A DNA stretch of 64,000 bases from Neurospora crassa OR74A (Eukaryota > Ascomycota > Sordariomycetes > Sordariales > Sordariaceae), in contig NC_026502.1 of the NCBI RefSeq assembly GCF_000182925.2, positions 2,294,001-2,358,000 on the forward strand, given 5' to 3'. Positions 38,190 to 50,753 of the stretch are shown here, one piece after another. Within the stretch, counting starts at the first letter, position 1; each line of letters begins with the position of its first letter. The notes under the pieces are model-generated. The model did not search any database, was not told where the DNA came from, and worked only from the letters and a program-made list of their open reading frames with translations. A program made the position numbers and the translations under genes.

Positions 38190-39551
38190 GGTGAGGGAAA
38201 TGTGTATTTGAATAAGTGAGACTTCAGTCCTCGATGTCACAGAGAGAAAAAAAAAACAGAGATGGAACGAGCGTCCTCGGAATAAACCAAGAGCAGGCGG
38301 CAGAATTTATATCACCACAGCGACAGACAAGAGCGATAGCTTAAGCAAGATAGTGCGTTGAGGAGGTCAAAGTACGTAACAGCAACGACAATCGTGGTCC
38401 TTCTTCGTCGTACCTAACCGTCGTATTCGATCTGCAACGAGAGTCACCGGCCGGCTCCGACACCGCTCCACTACCTAGTAACGACGACTTCCTAATTCCC
38501 TTCCTACGCAGTACAGGCTAGAGGTACGGCTCCTAATTCCGTCCTCCGCATTTCTCGGGAGGACCTTGGTGCTAGCGAGGGAGTATACATTAGGTTACGG
38601 CGGGGTTTCGGGCGAGCACGTATCTCCCCGCCCGATAAGCTTATGTGTGCACACTAAGTAGTATCAGGTCAGAGCGGGCATCCAGCTCAAATGCCACACA
38701 GTGATGATGGTGCTGTGAACACGATACGCAGGGATAAGTATCGCGGCAACTACAGTATCAGAACTCTCGCTTCACACCGTGTGTGGGTTAACTCACATGG
38801 CAAACGAAGTTGTGATTGGTGCGAGTAGTGTATAAGGTTAGTGCAAGGACGGAGGAGCTTGGGGCATCTACAACCTCAGCTCTTTCAGCCAAAGCTCTTG
38901 TTGGTTTCGTCATCAGTGTTCGCAGCTACGCAATCACCTACAAGCAAATCGGTTGACTGTACGAATAAATGCTTGGTTTTTATCTGCGTTGGTTTTGAAG
39001 GTTTCTTTACAATGTCAATCAGTACTAGTAGTCGGTCTTCGATGCGTATCAATATTGTCATTGACAAGACGAACCGCAATCCAATGGACTTGCATCTCGC
39101 TCGTGCGCCTCGAAAGCGAACATTGCATCGCCGTGCCTCCTAGATGTCCGAACGTTTCTCTTCCCCTCATCACATCAGAGCAAGTGCCTTGATACCGTAT
39201 GGCAGGGTACCAGCGTTGCTATCGGATTTGTGACCACGTTCACACCTGCTCAGATAAGCAACAGGTACCACCTACCCAATGGTGCACCACTCACTGCAAG
39301 CCGTCTTCCTCCTCTTCCCTCCAGCCCTCTGAATAAAAAGACCACCTTCCCCGCGCCACCTGCTGGTCAAACCATCTTCCATCTTCCGTGGCTCGAAATA
39401 CAGACCGAAACCTACCACGAGAATTGACCCACCTTGCATTAAGACGTCGGACATTACTTGCTTTAGACGCATGATTATTTGGCTCGGCCACCGAAACAAG
39501 TGCCTTCATTGTCCGAGACTTGAAAAATAACTTGGAAAGAAGCTCGCAACC
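38190..39551. other. Divergent intergenic region (allantoicase / b561)
   Basis: This is the shared upstream region of two divergent genes. The left half holds the GATA words listed separately. No gene is supported. Confidence 0.55.
38335..38760 (-). promoter_or_regulatory. Candidate GATA-factor (NIT2-type) site cluster upstream of allantoicase
   Basis: GATA cores at 38335 and 38349 are only 14 bases apart. Further GATA/TATC words lie at 38621, 38634, 38723, 38733, 38739 and 38756. Paired, closely spaced GATA elements are the known binding preference of Neurospora NIT2, which activates nitrogen catabolic genes. The function here is inferred from words alone. Confidence 0.5.
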
Positions 39552-40455
39552 ATGGCTCCCTCAGAACCATCAACACAATCTCCTCCTCCCCTCAGCACAA
39601 CTGACGGTGAGCCCGCTACCCCAACGGAAAGCGAACCACTACTTGGAGGACCAGGCGACGCTTTTCAAAAGCCAGACGCTCCGATCTTCTTGAACCTCGT
39701 TCTTGGTATGTATACTCTACACTCCATAGCATAAAACGCTGTTGTATCCATTCTTCCCTTTCTTGTACTCTACGATCCAAATTTGTGACCCTGCACTACT
39801 AAACCACCACCTCCCATCCACAGGAACAGCCTGGCTCTCCCAACTTGGCGCTCTCCTCCTTCTCATAGCCACCTGGTCGGCCGTCTTCCTCCACAAGCTC
39901 GGCGCTCTCATCTCTCCACACCCGTTGCTCCAATCCCTCGGCACCTTCCTCCTCATCCAAGCGATTCTAGTTCTCCAACCAACCTCCACCCCCGACGCCA
40001 AACGCCTCGGCCAGCGCATCCACGCCTCTCTCCACCTCCTCTCCTTCCTCTGCTTTGTTTCGGGAATCACCATCATCGAAACAAACAAACACGTCAACCA
40101 CCTCGCCCACTTACACTCTCTGCACGCCTACCTGGGCGTGATCACTGGCACTCTGCTGTTGGCCCAGTACGTGTTTGGGATTTGTATCTGGGCTGTCCCC
40201 GCCGTGCTGGGAGGGGAAGAGAAGGCTAAAAGTCTGTGGAAATATCATCGGTACGCTGGTTACGGACTGTTGGTGTTGGTGTTGGCTACCGTGGCCGCGG
40301 CGGCGGATACCGATTATAGTCGGAATGTGCTGAAGATCAAGGGGTGGACATTCGGATTGGGGATTGCACTAGTTGTGCTGGGAGTTTATCCAAGGGTGCA
40401 ATTGCGGAAATTGGGGATTGATAGGGTCAGGCAGGAGGCCACGCGTGCTGTTTAA
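39552..40455 (+). CDS. Cytochrome b561-type membrane protein
   Basis: Two exons (39552-39705 and 39824-40455) give 261 residues. The first 50 residues are a Pro/Ser/Thr-rich cytosolic head. About five or six hydrophobic segments follow. The haem-ligand type histidines of b561 proteins appear in HASLHLLSF, HLHSLHAYLG and WKYHRYAGYG, spaced on successive helices. The family moves electrons across membranes, usually from ascorbate to ferric iron or monodehydroascorbate; which substrate applies in fungi is not settled. The start is the first ATG and the intron join (LVLG-TAWLSQ) keeps the frame. It is convergent with the Chs7-like gene and divergent from allantoicase. Family assignment is good, precise function open. 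Confidence 0.85.
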
Positions 40456-41696
40456 GGTTATATCAATAAGAAAAATACCGAGGATCGAAGGGGGAAAAAA
40501 GGTTCGTAACGATGGGCGGCCCGGCTGAGGCTCTTTTTAGGAGTGAGGGGCGCCTGCTTGAAGGGTTTTGGTTCGGTACTGCCCTCATGGTGTTTATGTT
40601 TTTCTTTGCTTTTCTTATGCACACGGTAATACGCTTTGGTGGCTGGGAACGTGGGAGAAATCAGGGAGATGATGTTTGTTACAAGGTTTGATGGGCACGA
40701 CAAATCGGATTTATGGGATACCGCGATTATGACTCTTATCATCTTTGCTTTCGATGAAAGCTACAAAACAGCGCTTGAACATTCAGTATTTGCTGAGGAC
40801 GAAATTGGTTCCGATCACTCAATTTTACCAACAGATGATTAGATCATGACCTGTGTGTGTATCTCATTCCTCGTCTGACTAGGGTATAAGTAATAATAGT
40901 ACGTAAATCCACGCTCCCCGCCCCAAAGCATCCCCGAGAAGCATCTCTCCCTTGGTATACATTTGCCGTAAATTTTCCCGTCGTACAGAGCGCCTCGAAG
41001 CCATCATCATTAAACACGAGCGGTACGTAACTGAACCCACCAAACAATCATAGAACCATGATAGAGTTCCGGCGTCTTTCATCCAGTCTTCCCGCTGCTC
41101 TTCTCTCCCCCTTTCTTCTTGTATTGCCTGCTGCGACTCCATGCCATCTTGCATACGCCTTTTTCTATCCCCGCGTCGTCGTCCCCGTCTTTCAGAAACA
41201 TTCCTAATTAGGTTTGATGCATGATAGTTGTCGATAAGCGTCGTAAGTTGGTTTCTGCGGGTTGTCCAAACGACAGTGTAGACGGGCAATCCATAACCCA
41301 ACAACCCGCTTGCCGTCCCGTCCCTTCTCGCTCTTTCTGTCCCTTCCCGCTCGCAAGAGCTGTTATTAAAGCAAACGTGTCGTGGTAATAGAAGAAGAAG
41401 AAGGAAAAGAAGAAGAAGAAAATAAATAAAACATGTGATCGCTCTTTCGTGTCTTCATATCCATTGGTGTATTTTTGCCATTTTGCTTTTTTTCCTGTTG
41501 GGGGGTATATGTGCGAAGAAGGAGGTCTCGCCGCCGTCGTGAAGCAGAAAAAGGAAGGTGGTTCTCCTGTTCGGGATGAGCACCGGTAGAACCATGTCTA
41601 TGGGACACCCACCTGCAAGCGCTCAAGTATCCCTAAAAACTCATCTTTGAATACCGTTGACCTCGGTTTTCGAGACTTCAACCTGTACTGGCCCTT
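40456..41696. other. Convergent intergenic region
   Basis: The 3' flanks of two convergent genes. A GAA-rich simple repeat lies at about 41390-41424. No gene is supported. Confidence 0.6.
41391..41424. repeat. GAA-rich simple repeat
   Basis: Imperfect GAA/GAAAA units in the 3' intergenic DNA between two convergent genes. Confidence 0.75.
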
Positions 41697-43001
41697 CTAT
41701 GGGAACTGGTTAGGCGGAACCGTCGGCCAATCGTCTTCGGTAATGCTGGACCAGAAAACCCAGTTCATTACTACCGCCAGGAGAGTAAAGAGGGTTTCAA
41801 AAAGCGCGCCATCTATCTTTCCAGATGTGCCGTCACAAATGTATTTGCTGACTTCATAATTGAAGACTTGGCCTGCCGCGAAGAGGATCGCAGCAGAGGC
41901 CAGATAGAGCATCGGGCGCGTTTCGCCGAGAATCCTGATGACCAGGATGGCCTCCAGGACGAAGTAGGCGACCAGGAAAACAAGGGGCGCAAGCTGGTAA
42001 AGCACGTAGAGTGCAATGTGTCGGTTTTTGGGCAGCTCATAGCTACTATCCCAGTAGCCTGTCCAGTGCAGTCCAGTATCGAGAGCGATGTAACCAGTTC
42101 CGACAAGCAGAATCGCTGCAGAACCAACTATCAAAGCCAGTGAAAGGAGAGTGCCATCATCGAGCAGTTGGTAGCCGACGATTGCGTTGAGCATCAGTAT
42201 CCAGGTAGTGGCGATGATGAACCCGATGTGAATGGCTGTGAACGCCTGGGTGCGAGTCAGTCGAAACGAAACGAAACACGAAAAACTGCTTGCCGCCCTC
42301 TGCTCAGGCCAAACTTACGATGCGAACTGTAGAATTCAGCGGGAAATCTCCCACTGTGAAGATCTCACATATCGATATAACAATGTAGCCCAAGAGGAAG
42401 ACTTGCATTTCTCTGCCGAGTTGTTAGTTATCATATCCCCAAGTTTTCGTCCGGTGATTTGGAACAAGCATACCGACGACCAACCGCAGCTCGTTTCCTC
42501 TCAGACCTGTAGAGCAGATACATAGAAGTAAGAATCGCAATTGCGCATAGCAGTATGGATCCTGCGCTGAGTCAGCACACACTCGCGTTGATATCCATGC
42601 AGTATCGCATACCTAGGTTCCCAAGCCTCTTTCCGTTCGACAGAGGTATTCCTCTCAACTGGCAATTATCCGAGCCGTCCCATGGTCCAGACTGGCTGTG
42701 TTGATCCGAAAGGAGCTGTTTTCCCAAGAGATGGCCGTGTAAGTCAGACTGAAGAGCAAACAGGGACGAGGGTCCGAGAGAACATGGTTCCGGGGCGCAG
42801 GAACCATCGCCTTCACCAGAGGGGGTAGGGCCCTACTCACATTGCAGATAGGAAGAGTCGAATCTCGACAGAAGTCCTGTAAATATGGAGGCGCCAAGAG
42901 TCAGAATCTGCGTTTCTGTAAGGAGAGCCGGGCGCCTTCTGCGCCCACCGTCTTCGGCGTTGGGAGCTCACATGAAAGTTGCCAAATTGTGTTGAGCCCA
43001 T
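41697..43001 (-). CDS. Chs7-type chitin synthase export chaperone
   Basis: Six minus-strand exons (43001-42972, 42876-42841, 42715-42613, 42561-42474, 42412-42319, 42245-41697) give 299 residues. The short first exons were found by splice sites and frame: MGSTQFGNFH, then DFCRDSTLPICN, then LLSDQHSQ. This matches the Chs7 family opening, including the Leu-Pro-x-Cys motif. About seven hydrophobic helices follow. The family core is obvious: WILMLNAIVGYQLLDDGT, GTGYIALDTG, NRHIALYVLYQLAPLVFL, RPMLYL, and near the end KIDGALFETLFTLLAVVM then WVFWSSITEDDWP. Chs7 sits in the ER membrane and lets class IV-type chitin synthase leave for the cell surface. Fungi can carry more than one Chs7-like gene, so orthology to Neurospora CSE-7 is not claimed. 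The five introns in 1.3 kb make it easy to annotate too short. Confidence 0.9.
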
Positions 43002-43692
43002 GGTGTCGTCTGGTATGCAACCGCTGCGGTGCGTTTTGGATTGAGAAATACTGCGGAGAGAGACGTGCTTCCGTAATATCTGCCGGAGGTATGCCTTTGC
43101 GTCTCCGGCTGCCGCTCAATTGCAATGGCAGATGCCAGAATATGCGCGTGTCGACCTGATGCCGTCGTCCGCCCTTTGTAACCTTTCAATCCTTCAACCC
43201 AGATATCCTTTAGCTGGCGGTTGTTGCTTTGTGTCCAGTTGGGGAGACCCGTTGTCGCTGGCGTGTGGAGAATGCGATGAAAGTCAATCGAAGAGCTGGT
43301 TTGTGGCGTGACGATGGGACCCGACTCTCTTCTCTTCCTCTCTAAGTTTGTTTCTGCGCAAATCGATCCCTCCTCCCTGTATGTTTCGCGTCGCCAATGG
43401 TCGTCCTTGGTGTGCGCTATGTGCTTTGGAACCGAAGATTAGGAGTAACGGCGGTTCCCTATTATTGGCTCGAATGTCGCGAAGAAAAAGAAAAACAGGG
43501 ACGTGGAGTAGAAGCGCAGGGCAGGTGGTTCCGATGGATTTGTATGGATGCCGACGATGGGGGCGGAGAGAAAACAGACACGGGAAGCTCACGACGGCCT
43601 GGGGTTGGCGGGTCCGCTTGCAAAATATAAAACTCGACTGGTAGGCCACTCACCTACTACACTAGGTATGTAGGCCGAGGGCAAGGGAATTT

Positions 43693-43708
43693 ACACACAC
43701 ACACACAC
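43693..43708. repeat. (AC)8 microsatellite
   Basis: Eight AC units about 690 bases upstream of the Chs7-like start. Confidence 0.85.
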
Positions 43709-44657
43709 TGCATGGCATCGATTGGCACTCTGGCATCCATTTTTACCTACCTCTAGTATTGGCAATGGCTGGGTAACTGGGTGGTCGCCCAGTGGTCGCG
43801 CTCCCTCGTCGCTTCCATTCGGGCAGCGGTAGCGGCAGCAGGAACAGGCTTAGGGCGCTAATTTTTGACTGGCCAGGTCGTGTCTGGGGCTCCTCCTCTT
43901 GGTTTTTGACCGCATGTGATTGGTCAGAAACCTCTAGCTCTTGCTCTATATGGAAGCCGAAAGCCCAGCCTTCGAAATGACCAAGACGTGACAAGCAACC
44001 TGATGGGTTCACGTTTCGTCCAAATCATCCCAGCGTTACACTTGCGCTGGCCTCTCTGAAACTATTTCACTTCCGGACGAGGTCACAACGCAACGACATG
44101 CTGGCGAATGGTTCTGCTTTTCCTCGAGTTTGTTCTTTCCCTGCTGTTACTGCGCGTTCTCTCCCTGCCGGGTGAGTTGGTGATAGAAAGGGATGAAGCG
44201 AAAAGCCATATACGAAAAGAGAGTCAAGGCAGGGGTCCAGGACCCAGCAATACCACCTGACACGAAGACCACGACACCCCAAACTCCGGACTAGATCGGC
44301 GAACCGTGGGTCTCGGAACTCCCGTCGAGGTCTTACACTACTCTCTGGGACAAGCAAAACGTTGGGCGCGGTTCCGAGTAGCCGGCCTAGGTATATCACC
44401 GGCCATTATAGCTACATGTCTCGCCCACAATCAGGAATCCGAATGGCACGCAATTGGACACGCTGTTCGTGAGGTTTACCTACAGGTCCTAAGGGACGCA
44501 AAACTTGGCCGATTAGGGTGAGTAACCTCCATGTCAATATTCTCACGCACGATGAGCTGAACAATATACACCCGCAACGGAAGCCGGTGAGAAGCGGAAC
44601 CGAATGACGACCAGGCCGAAACCACGGATGGCCTAAGAAAGTACCACCGAGCCAGGG

Positions 44658-44849
44658 TCAGCGGCGTGCCCGCACATCCTTCTGCAGATTGTCCAGATAC
44701 AGCTGAGGTTCAGGCAATTCCGACGCCTGCAACAACTCCGGCTTCTCGAACACCAAGGCTGTGTGTTCCCTCCTGCAGGGCGCATCCATGCGTCGAATTT
44801 TCCAGCGAAGACGAGCCCAACGGATCAAGTTCGTTATGATCATGTCCAA
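44658..44849 (-). CDS. Possible small protein or exon, unrecognised
   Basis: A 63-residue frame opens MDMIITNLIRWARLRWKIRRMD and continues with REHTALVFEKPELLQASELPEPQLYLDNLQKD. The mix of a basic Trp/Arg helix and an acidic Leu/Pro tail looks more protein-like than the surrounding chance frames. I do not recognise it, see no partner exon and cannot exclude chance. Confidence 0.2.
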   Translation of the reverse strand: MDMIITNLIRWARLRWKIRRMDAPCRREHTALVFEKPELLQASELPEPQLYLDNLQKDVRARR

Positions 44850-47800
44850 TCATGTCTTTCTTTGGTTTCCATACGTATAGCCTTAAACCCGAAATCCACG
44901 CTCGGCATAGATCAACTGGTTCATTGATTCATCATATGGAAAGTGTCAAAAGACACTTGTGTACACAATGGACTTCTTCCAATGCTCAAGCTAGTATACA
45001 CACCTGATATGGTGTCCAAAGGGAAAATTCCCAACTGTCCACCCCTAATCGTTTTCGTTGGCGCGGGACTCCACTACGCATTCTGCACAACAACTTGTCT
45101 ATCCACCATGATCTCAATGCTTACATAAGTTTCTACCAGATGCGTTTCGGATGCTTCATATACTCTTCTTGATAGTCTGTTTCGAATGTCACCGGTTATT
45201 CTGATGTTTACCTGTATATTCTTTGCAAACCCCCTTGTTGGAAGAACCGCGCTAATAACCAAACCAGCATTGATCATGAAGTGGAAACTTGGGGTCCAAA
45301 AGTCTCCGGCCACCCCCAACTGAGGTTTCGCACCAAAGCATCTCCTGTACATTCGCGAAAGTAATAGCATTCCAGACATCCAAAACCAGTGTCCCAAGTT
45401 GCTTCGTCTTCAGAGTTGAACATTTGATCAGCTACGGTGGCTCTAACAGATATGTTAGTTTTTCCCCGTAACCGAATGTGAAGTCGGAGCGTACATCTTT
45501 GACGTGGGATTTGCAGGTGGCCGGAGACATTTAAACCCACACTGGGTGGCTGCATGGCTACCAGGTCCAGCCAGGTACGAACCCCATGCAGCGAGAATAT
45601 CTAGGTCGCACTACATCAGGGCAACAGGAAAAGCATGGCCTCGTGGGCCGTTCAACAAACGGATAAAGATAGCAAATTGGATGACGCGTGTTTGATGGCT
45701 ATGATAATCAGATTCTGGTGTACCTTTGCCCACCCAGGGGCTAAGAAAGTCATGTTGCGACTGTCACTCAAGGCACCAACTAGAGCAAGCTTGGGAGTTA
45801 TTCAGCAGGGGCATGTGCAGGTACAGCTGTGCAGGCACCCAGGGGTGCACCACGGTGCTATAGAAATGGTTTGAGTTGTACCACACACAGAGGGGAGTCG
45901 GTAAGGTACACACCTTCACTTCCACTTCCTCTAGAACACGCCAACGGAAGTAGAAGCTAGGTCTATCCAGGGCTTTTCTTTCGGGACGCAGTATACACGA
46001 ATACCATTAGTACCTAGTACCAGCTTCGTGTCATCAGCCATTGGAAGCCATAAAGAGGAATACCTACCTCTAGCTAGGTTAAGATCTCAACTGTGTAGAT
46101 ATTTTATTCAGAGGTACCTCTAGTGTAGGTAGCAGAGATGCCTTGCACGAGCAAGCCGAGGCTGCTAAAATGTGCGGTTACCCAAGGTGTTAGTGCCTTC
46201 GCGGGCGGTCACTATGCAACGGGCACTCGGCACGCACTATCTGACTTGTAACGCACGGCCTGAAAGTGTACTTTTCGCTCGCAAAAGAGTGCCCGAGGTG
46301 CCCGTTAGGCCTGGTAACATTCATAGGCTTCATTTCTGTTAGTGCACTTGCATTTAGGTATTTGTACCTCCATTTGCACCTTTACGTACCTGAGTATATG
46401 CAAAATATATTTGAAAGCTTCACTCCATGTGGTGGCACCCTCTGCACTTAAACGCACACTTGTTGATGACATGCAAAACCGTGCTCAATACCCCGATTGG
46501 AGTAACCGCATGTGCCTACGAGCTAGCGATGATCTATTTTCTCCAGACATTGGACCTCGTGGAAGAAGTTCGAATAAGGTGTACCACGCAAGCGAATGTT
46601 CAAGCAGGAGGCTCTGTGCCCGTTCACGAGCGCGAACCCAAAACAGCGGGAACGGTGGTACGGACCGTTCCTGTCATCCTCAGGCCATCGGGCAAGCTCT
46701 GGGTAGTAGAGGCACAGCAGACGGCCCGGACTGTTGGATGTCAGGATCAGGTAGGAATGTTATCATGTACCTGAAATAGGAACATGTTACTGCAGTACGG
46801 CAGTGATTATGTGGGCGAGAAACGTGCCTCCAGTAGAAGTCATGATGAGAGGTGATGGTTTCGTAGGCTTCGGCTGTTGACTTGTATTGGAGTCGCGCAT
46901 GGTCTGGAAGGCCCTTGATACCCAGCTTTGGGGGTTTAAAGTTCAGGTTCATTCGCTTACATTGGCTTCTCCACCATTGCAGCTCCTATGTACATTTGTC
47001 AAGACACTGAGGGAGAATAACAGGAACAATAGCAATAATATGAATCATGCTTTGTGATGGACAATGCCAAGCACTGTCTGGGGGTCTCGGTCTTTCGGAT
47101 CCTCTTTCTGTTTCTTCTTGGATGATATCTTGAAGAATTTGTCAGATACCTCGGTGCGTTAGCCTCGCAATGTACGTACTGTGACAGCTATGATGTTGGC
47201 ATCGATGTTGTCCCGGAGACCAGGAGTTCCCGCGTGGAGGCTCATCGGACCCCTAGTTTCGAGCTAACGATCGTGGGTTCGGTGTTTAAATAAATTGCTC
47301 CGATATCTGGGACATCTGGGGCATCCGGCTAGGCACCACGCTTGCCGGCTAGACGTGTATTGGATCTGTGAATAACTTGGATGTCGCCATTTGATTGCTT
47401 CGAAGGGCAAGTCAACGAGTCGAGAAGTGCTTCGTCCCATCATCGATCGCCATCTCAGCTTTGACTCCTGCCGTCTACACTATTGCACAAGGGGCACACA
47501 ATGAATGAATGCCAGGTGTCGATCATGATCACTCGGACAAGTCTGACACTCCAGACATTGTGAACTCAGACGTTGCAATCATGTGGATGATTAAGGGTGA
47601 AATGGCTTCCAGGTTCTGCAGTGATTTTCATTTGATTTGCGCGGCTTGTGATGTTTTGGGCATGTGTGCAACTGGTCTCTGCCAGTGACAAGTCCAAAGT
47701 TGAGGCCGGTTTGAGGTTTGGAGACCACAATCGGCGGGGTGTGGAAATGGTGGACCACGCACGGGACAGCGCTCCTGGAGGACTGGAGCAGGGGGGCTCC

Positions 47801-48143
47801 TCTGAGCAGGTGTGGATTGGCTAGTAATCATGCCAGGTGGGTCTTGGCGGGCCCTTGGCTGTCGTAGGTACTTGCTCTACTTGCCCAAGATTCCCGGTCC
47901 TGGCCGGGCAGTTGTGTATGTAGCAGGTTGGTTGTGCCTGCCGCAATTACCTCTCTCTACTTTACTTGATGGAAACTCCAGGTGTCTGTCATTACTAGTG
48001 CAGTCTTCAACTCTTCTCTGCAAGACACTCGGTCATCTGTCATTCTTAGTTGCACACGTGCACTTGCTTCCATTGCTTTCCCTTTGCCTTTTTGGTTGAT
48101 CCGGAACCCCGTGAACAAGCCCGTGACCCCCGCGAGCCGTCCA

Positions 48144-50753
48144 ATGCGTCCGTCTCGACATCGACCATCTCGGGCTGAAAGTACTCCTCGACTAAAGAAA
48201 CACTTCCACTTCCACCTCAAGGTGCGGTCGGGGGCTGCTGCAGAACAGCTCCATCTCGTCCAAGATTCCTCCTCCGCAGCCAACTCCGATTGCGAACCAT
48301 CTCCCTTCCAATATCCCCCTTCGCACGCTCTCCGCACACGCGGCTGCCCGAGACGATCCATCGACCCATTCGCACGGCAACCGGAAACAAGGCAGTTCCT
48401 CCTTTCTTGCTCCACACCCTGCTGAGCGCTTGCGATACTCGGAGGACGGCGACGGCGACGACTCCAACGACTACGGCTCCTCCGAGTCCTCGTGGATCGA
48501 CACCGGTGACATCGCCGAGCAGCTCGATCACGAGGATCCTTTGCGCCAGAGACTGTACGATACGCTAGAGGACGACACCCTCGTTGGCGTTGTCCATCAT
48601 CGTCATCCGAAACGTCATCGTCACAGCGGCAAGCACGTCCATTATCACGAGTCTGTTTCTAGCTCCAGCGCCCATTCCTCCAGGCCGTCTGGTCAAGCTG
48701 GAGTAGTTGATAAGGAAGCAATTCGCATTCCCGACGCCGCCCCCCGAACTGTCTCGCGGGCCGAGCGCCTTATTGCTAGCATCATGGCGGGAACACGAAA
48801 CCCCATTCATGGCCTTACTGGCAAACCGCTAATGTTCGATGTCTCCTGCTGCCCGGCAATGTTTTGACTTGCATGAACTACAACTAACAACTCGTAACAG
48901 CTACTTCACTTCCATTTTTGTGTCATTAGGCGTCTTTCTTTTTGGATATGATCAGGGCGTCATGTCCGGCATCATTACGTGCGTGAACCCCCCTCTATTG
49001 TGGCTTCCTGACACCCCATACCGTCACGCTCGATAGACACGAAGACCGAGTAACTGATGAGATCTGTGCAGCGGTCCGTATTTCAAGGACTATTTCAATC
49101 AGCCAACAAGCGCGCAAATAGGCACTATGGTTGCGATTCTGGAAATAGGTGCCCTCATCTCCTCGCTCCTGGTGGGCAGAATTGGTGATATCATTGGCCG
49201 CCGCAAGACTATCCTGTACGGATCGTGCATCTTTTTCGTGGGCGGTGCCTTGCAAACGATGGCCACTGATATGGCCATGATGATGACTGGGCGTATTATT
49301 GCTGGCTTGGGTGTCGGCATGCTCTCCACTATCGTTCCGGTCTACCAGTCCGAGATCTCGCCTCCTCATAACAGAGGAAAGCTTGCTTGTATTGAGTTCT
49401 CGGGTAACATCATTGGTTACACAACCTCTGTCTGGGTAGATTACTTCTGTGGGTTCCTTGAGGGTAACATCTCGTGGCGTCTTCCGCTTCTCATGCAATG
49501 TATCATGGGCGCGTTGCTCGGACTAGGAAGTCTGATTATAGTGGAATCACCCAGGTAAGTACAGCCTTTTTTTCAGTGCTCAGCTTCCATTGATTGCTAA
49601 TCACGATGTTAGATGGCTCCTGGACAATGATCATGACGAGGAGGGCATCGTCGTGATTGCCAACCTGTACGGCGGTGGTGACATCCATAATCCTCGCGCC
49701 AGGGATGAGTTCAGAGAAATCAAGATGGGCGTGTTGCTTGCGCGCCAGGAGGGCGAAAGAACATACAGTGAGATGTTCAAGCGATACAGCCGTCGCGTCT
49801 TCATCGCTATGTCGGCTCAAGCCCTGGCGCAGCTCAACGGCATAAACGTCATCTCGTACTACGCACCCCTCGTGTTCGAGTCTGCAGGCTGGGTGGGCCA
49901 CGACGCCGTGTTGATGACTGGCTTCAACGGCATCACTTACTTATTGTCGACGATTCCGCCATGGTACATCGTCGACCGCTGGGGTCGTCGGCATATCCTC
50001 TTGACGGGTGCTGTGGCTATGGTGCTTTCCCTGTCCGCTATTTCGTACTTCTTGTACCTTGATACTCATTGGACACCGTCTGCAGTTGTGGTTATGGTCA
50101 TGATTTACAATGCGGCATTCGGATACTCATGGGGCCCCATTCCCTGGTTGTACCCGCCGGAGATATTGCCCTTGAAGATTCGATCCAAGGGTGCTAGTCT
50201 TTCAACAGCGACGAACTGGGCGTTCAACTTCTTGGTTGGAGAGATGACGCCCATTTTACAAGAGTTGATTCACTGGAGGCTGTACTTGATTCATGCCTTC
50301 TTCTGCGCTGTTAGTTTTGTAATTGGTGAGTATCTCCTTACAGCGACCCCTCAAGGTATCCAACTAACGGAGTTTCCAGTATATTTCCTTTATCCCGAAA
50401 CTTGCGGTGTCCGGCTTGAGGACATGGACGCCCTCTTTGGTGATTCCACCAACGCATTTGGCACGCCCACCGTCAGCACCCCGTCACTTCATGCTGAGGT
50501 TGATCCTCTCGTTGGTCCGGGCTCACCCGTGCCACGGCTGGATATTCGAGGTCGGCCACTCGCCAGTGCGGCCATTCCCGGCCTGCCGATCGATCCTCCG
50601 GATGAGGTTGAGATTATAAATAAGAGTTCCTCCAACCAAAACAGGGGCGGAATCGGCGGCTTGTTGTCGAGGTTGGTTGGACGGAGAGGGAGAGGAAGTG
50701 CCGAGGGATCTGATAGTGGTAGCTATGCGCCACTTCGGCAAGGCGATGACTAG
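48144..50753 (+). CDS. MFS sugar porter with long N- and C-terminal tails
   Basis: Six exons (48144-48221, 48280-48833, 48901-48978, 49072-49554, 49613-50325, 50380-50753) give 759 residues. Sugar-porter signatures are clear: YFTSIFVSLGVFLFGYDQGV, GRIGDIIGRRKTI, VYQSEISPPHNRG, ESPRWLLD, QLNGINVISYYAP and FLYPETCG. These proteins import hexoses or related sugars by proton symport at the plasma membrane. About 210 cytosolic residues precede helix 1 (acidic, then His-rich VHHRHPKRHRH), and about 120 follow helix 12; both are long for the family. The first two introns are the weakest points: intron 1 (58 nt) lacks a clear branch site and intron 2 uses GTTCGA. If intron 1 is wrong the start is unresolved, with an internal ATG at 48784. 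The last intron is 54 nt and stop-free. Substrate unknown. Confidence 0.85.

Larger units (their letters stand above)
43002..48143. other. 5-kb gene-poor region
   Basis: This lies between the divergent Chs7-like and sugar porter genes. It contains an (AC)8 repeat at 43693-43708 and many TACCTA/TAGGTA words around 45990-46130. Two short frames (about 44297-44521 on + and 44658-44849 on -) look more protein-like than chance but have no recognised family. No transposon is evident. Confidence 0.5.

Noticed and set aside
48861-48900. Alternative 40-nt second intron of the sugar porter
   Set aside because: Shorter than any other intron here. The 67-nt version gives LTGKPLIYFTSIF, which fits the porter family better.
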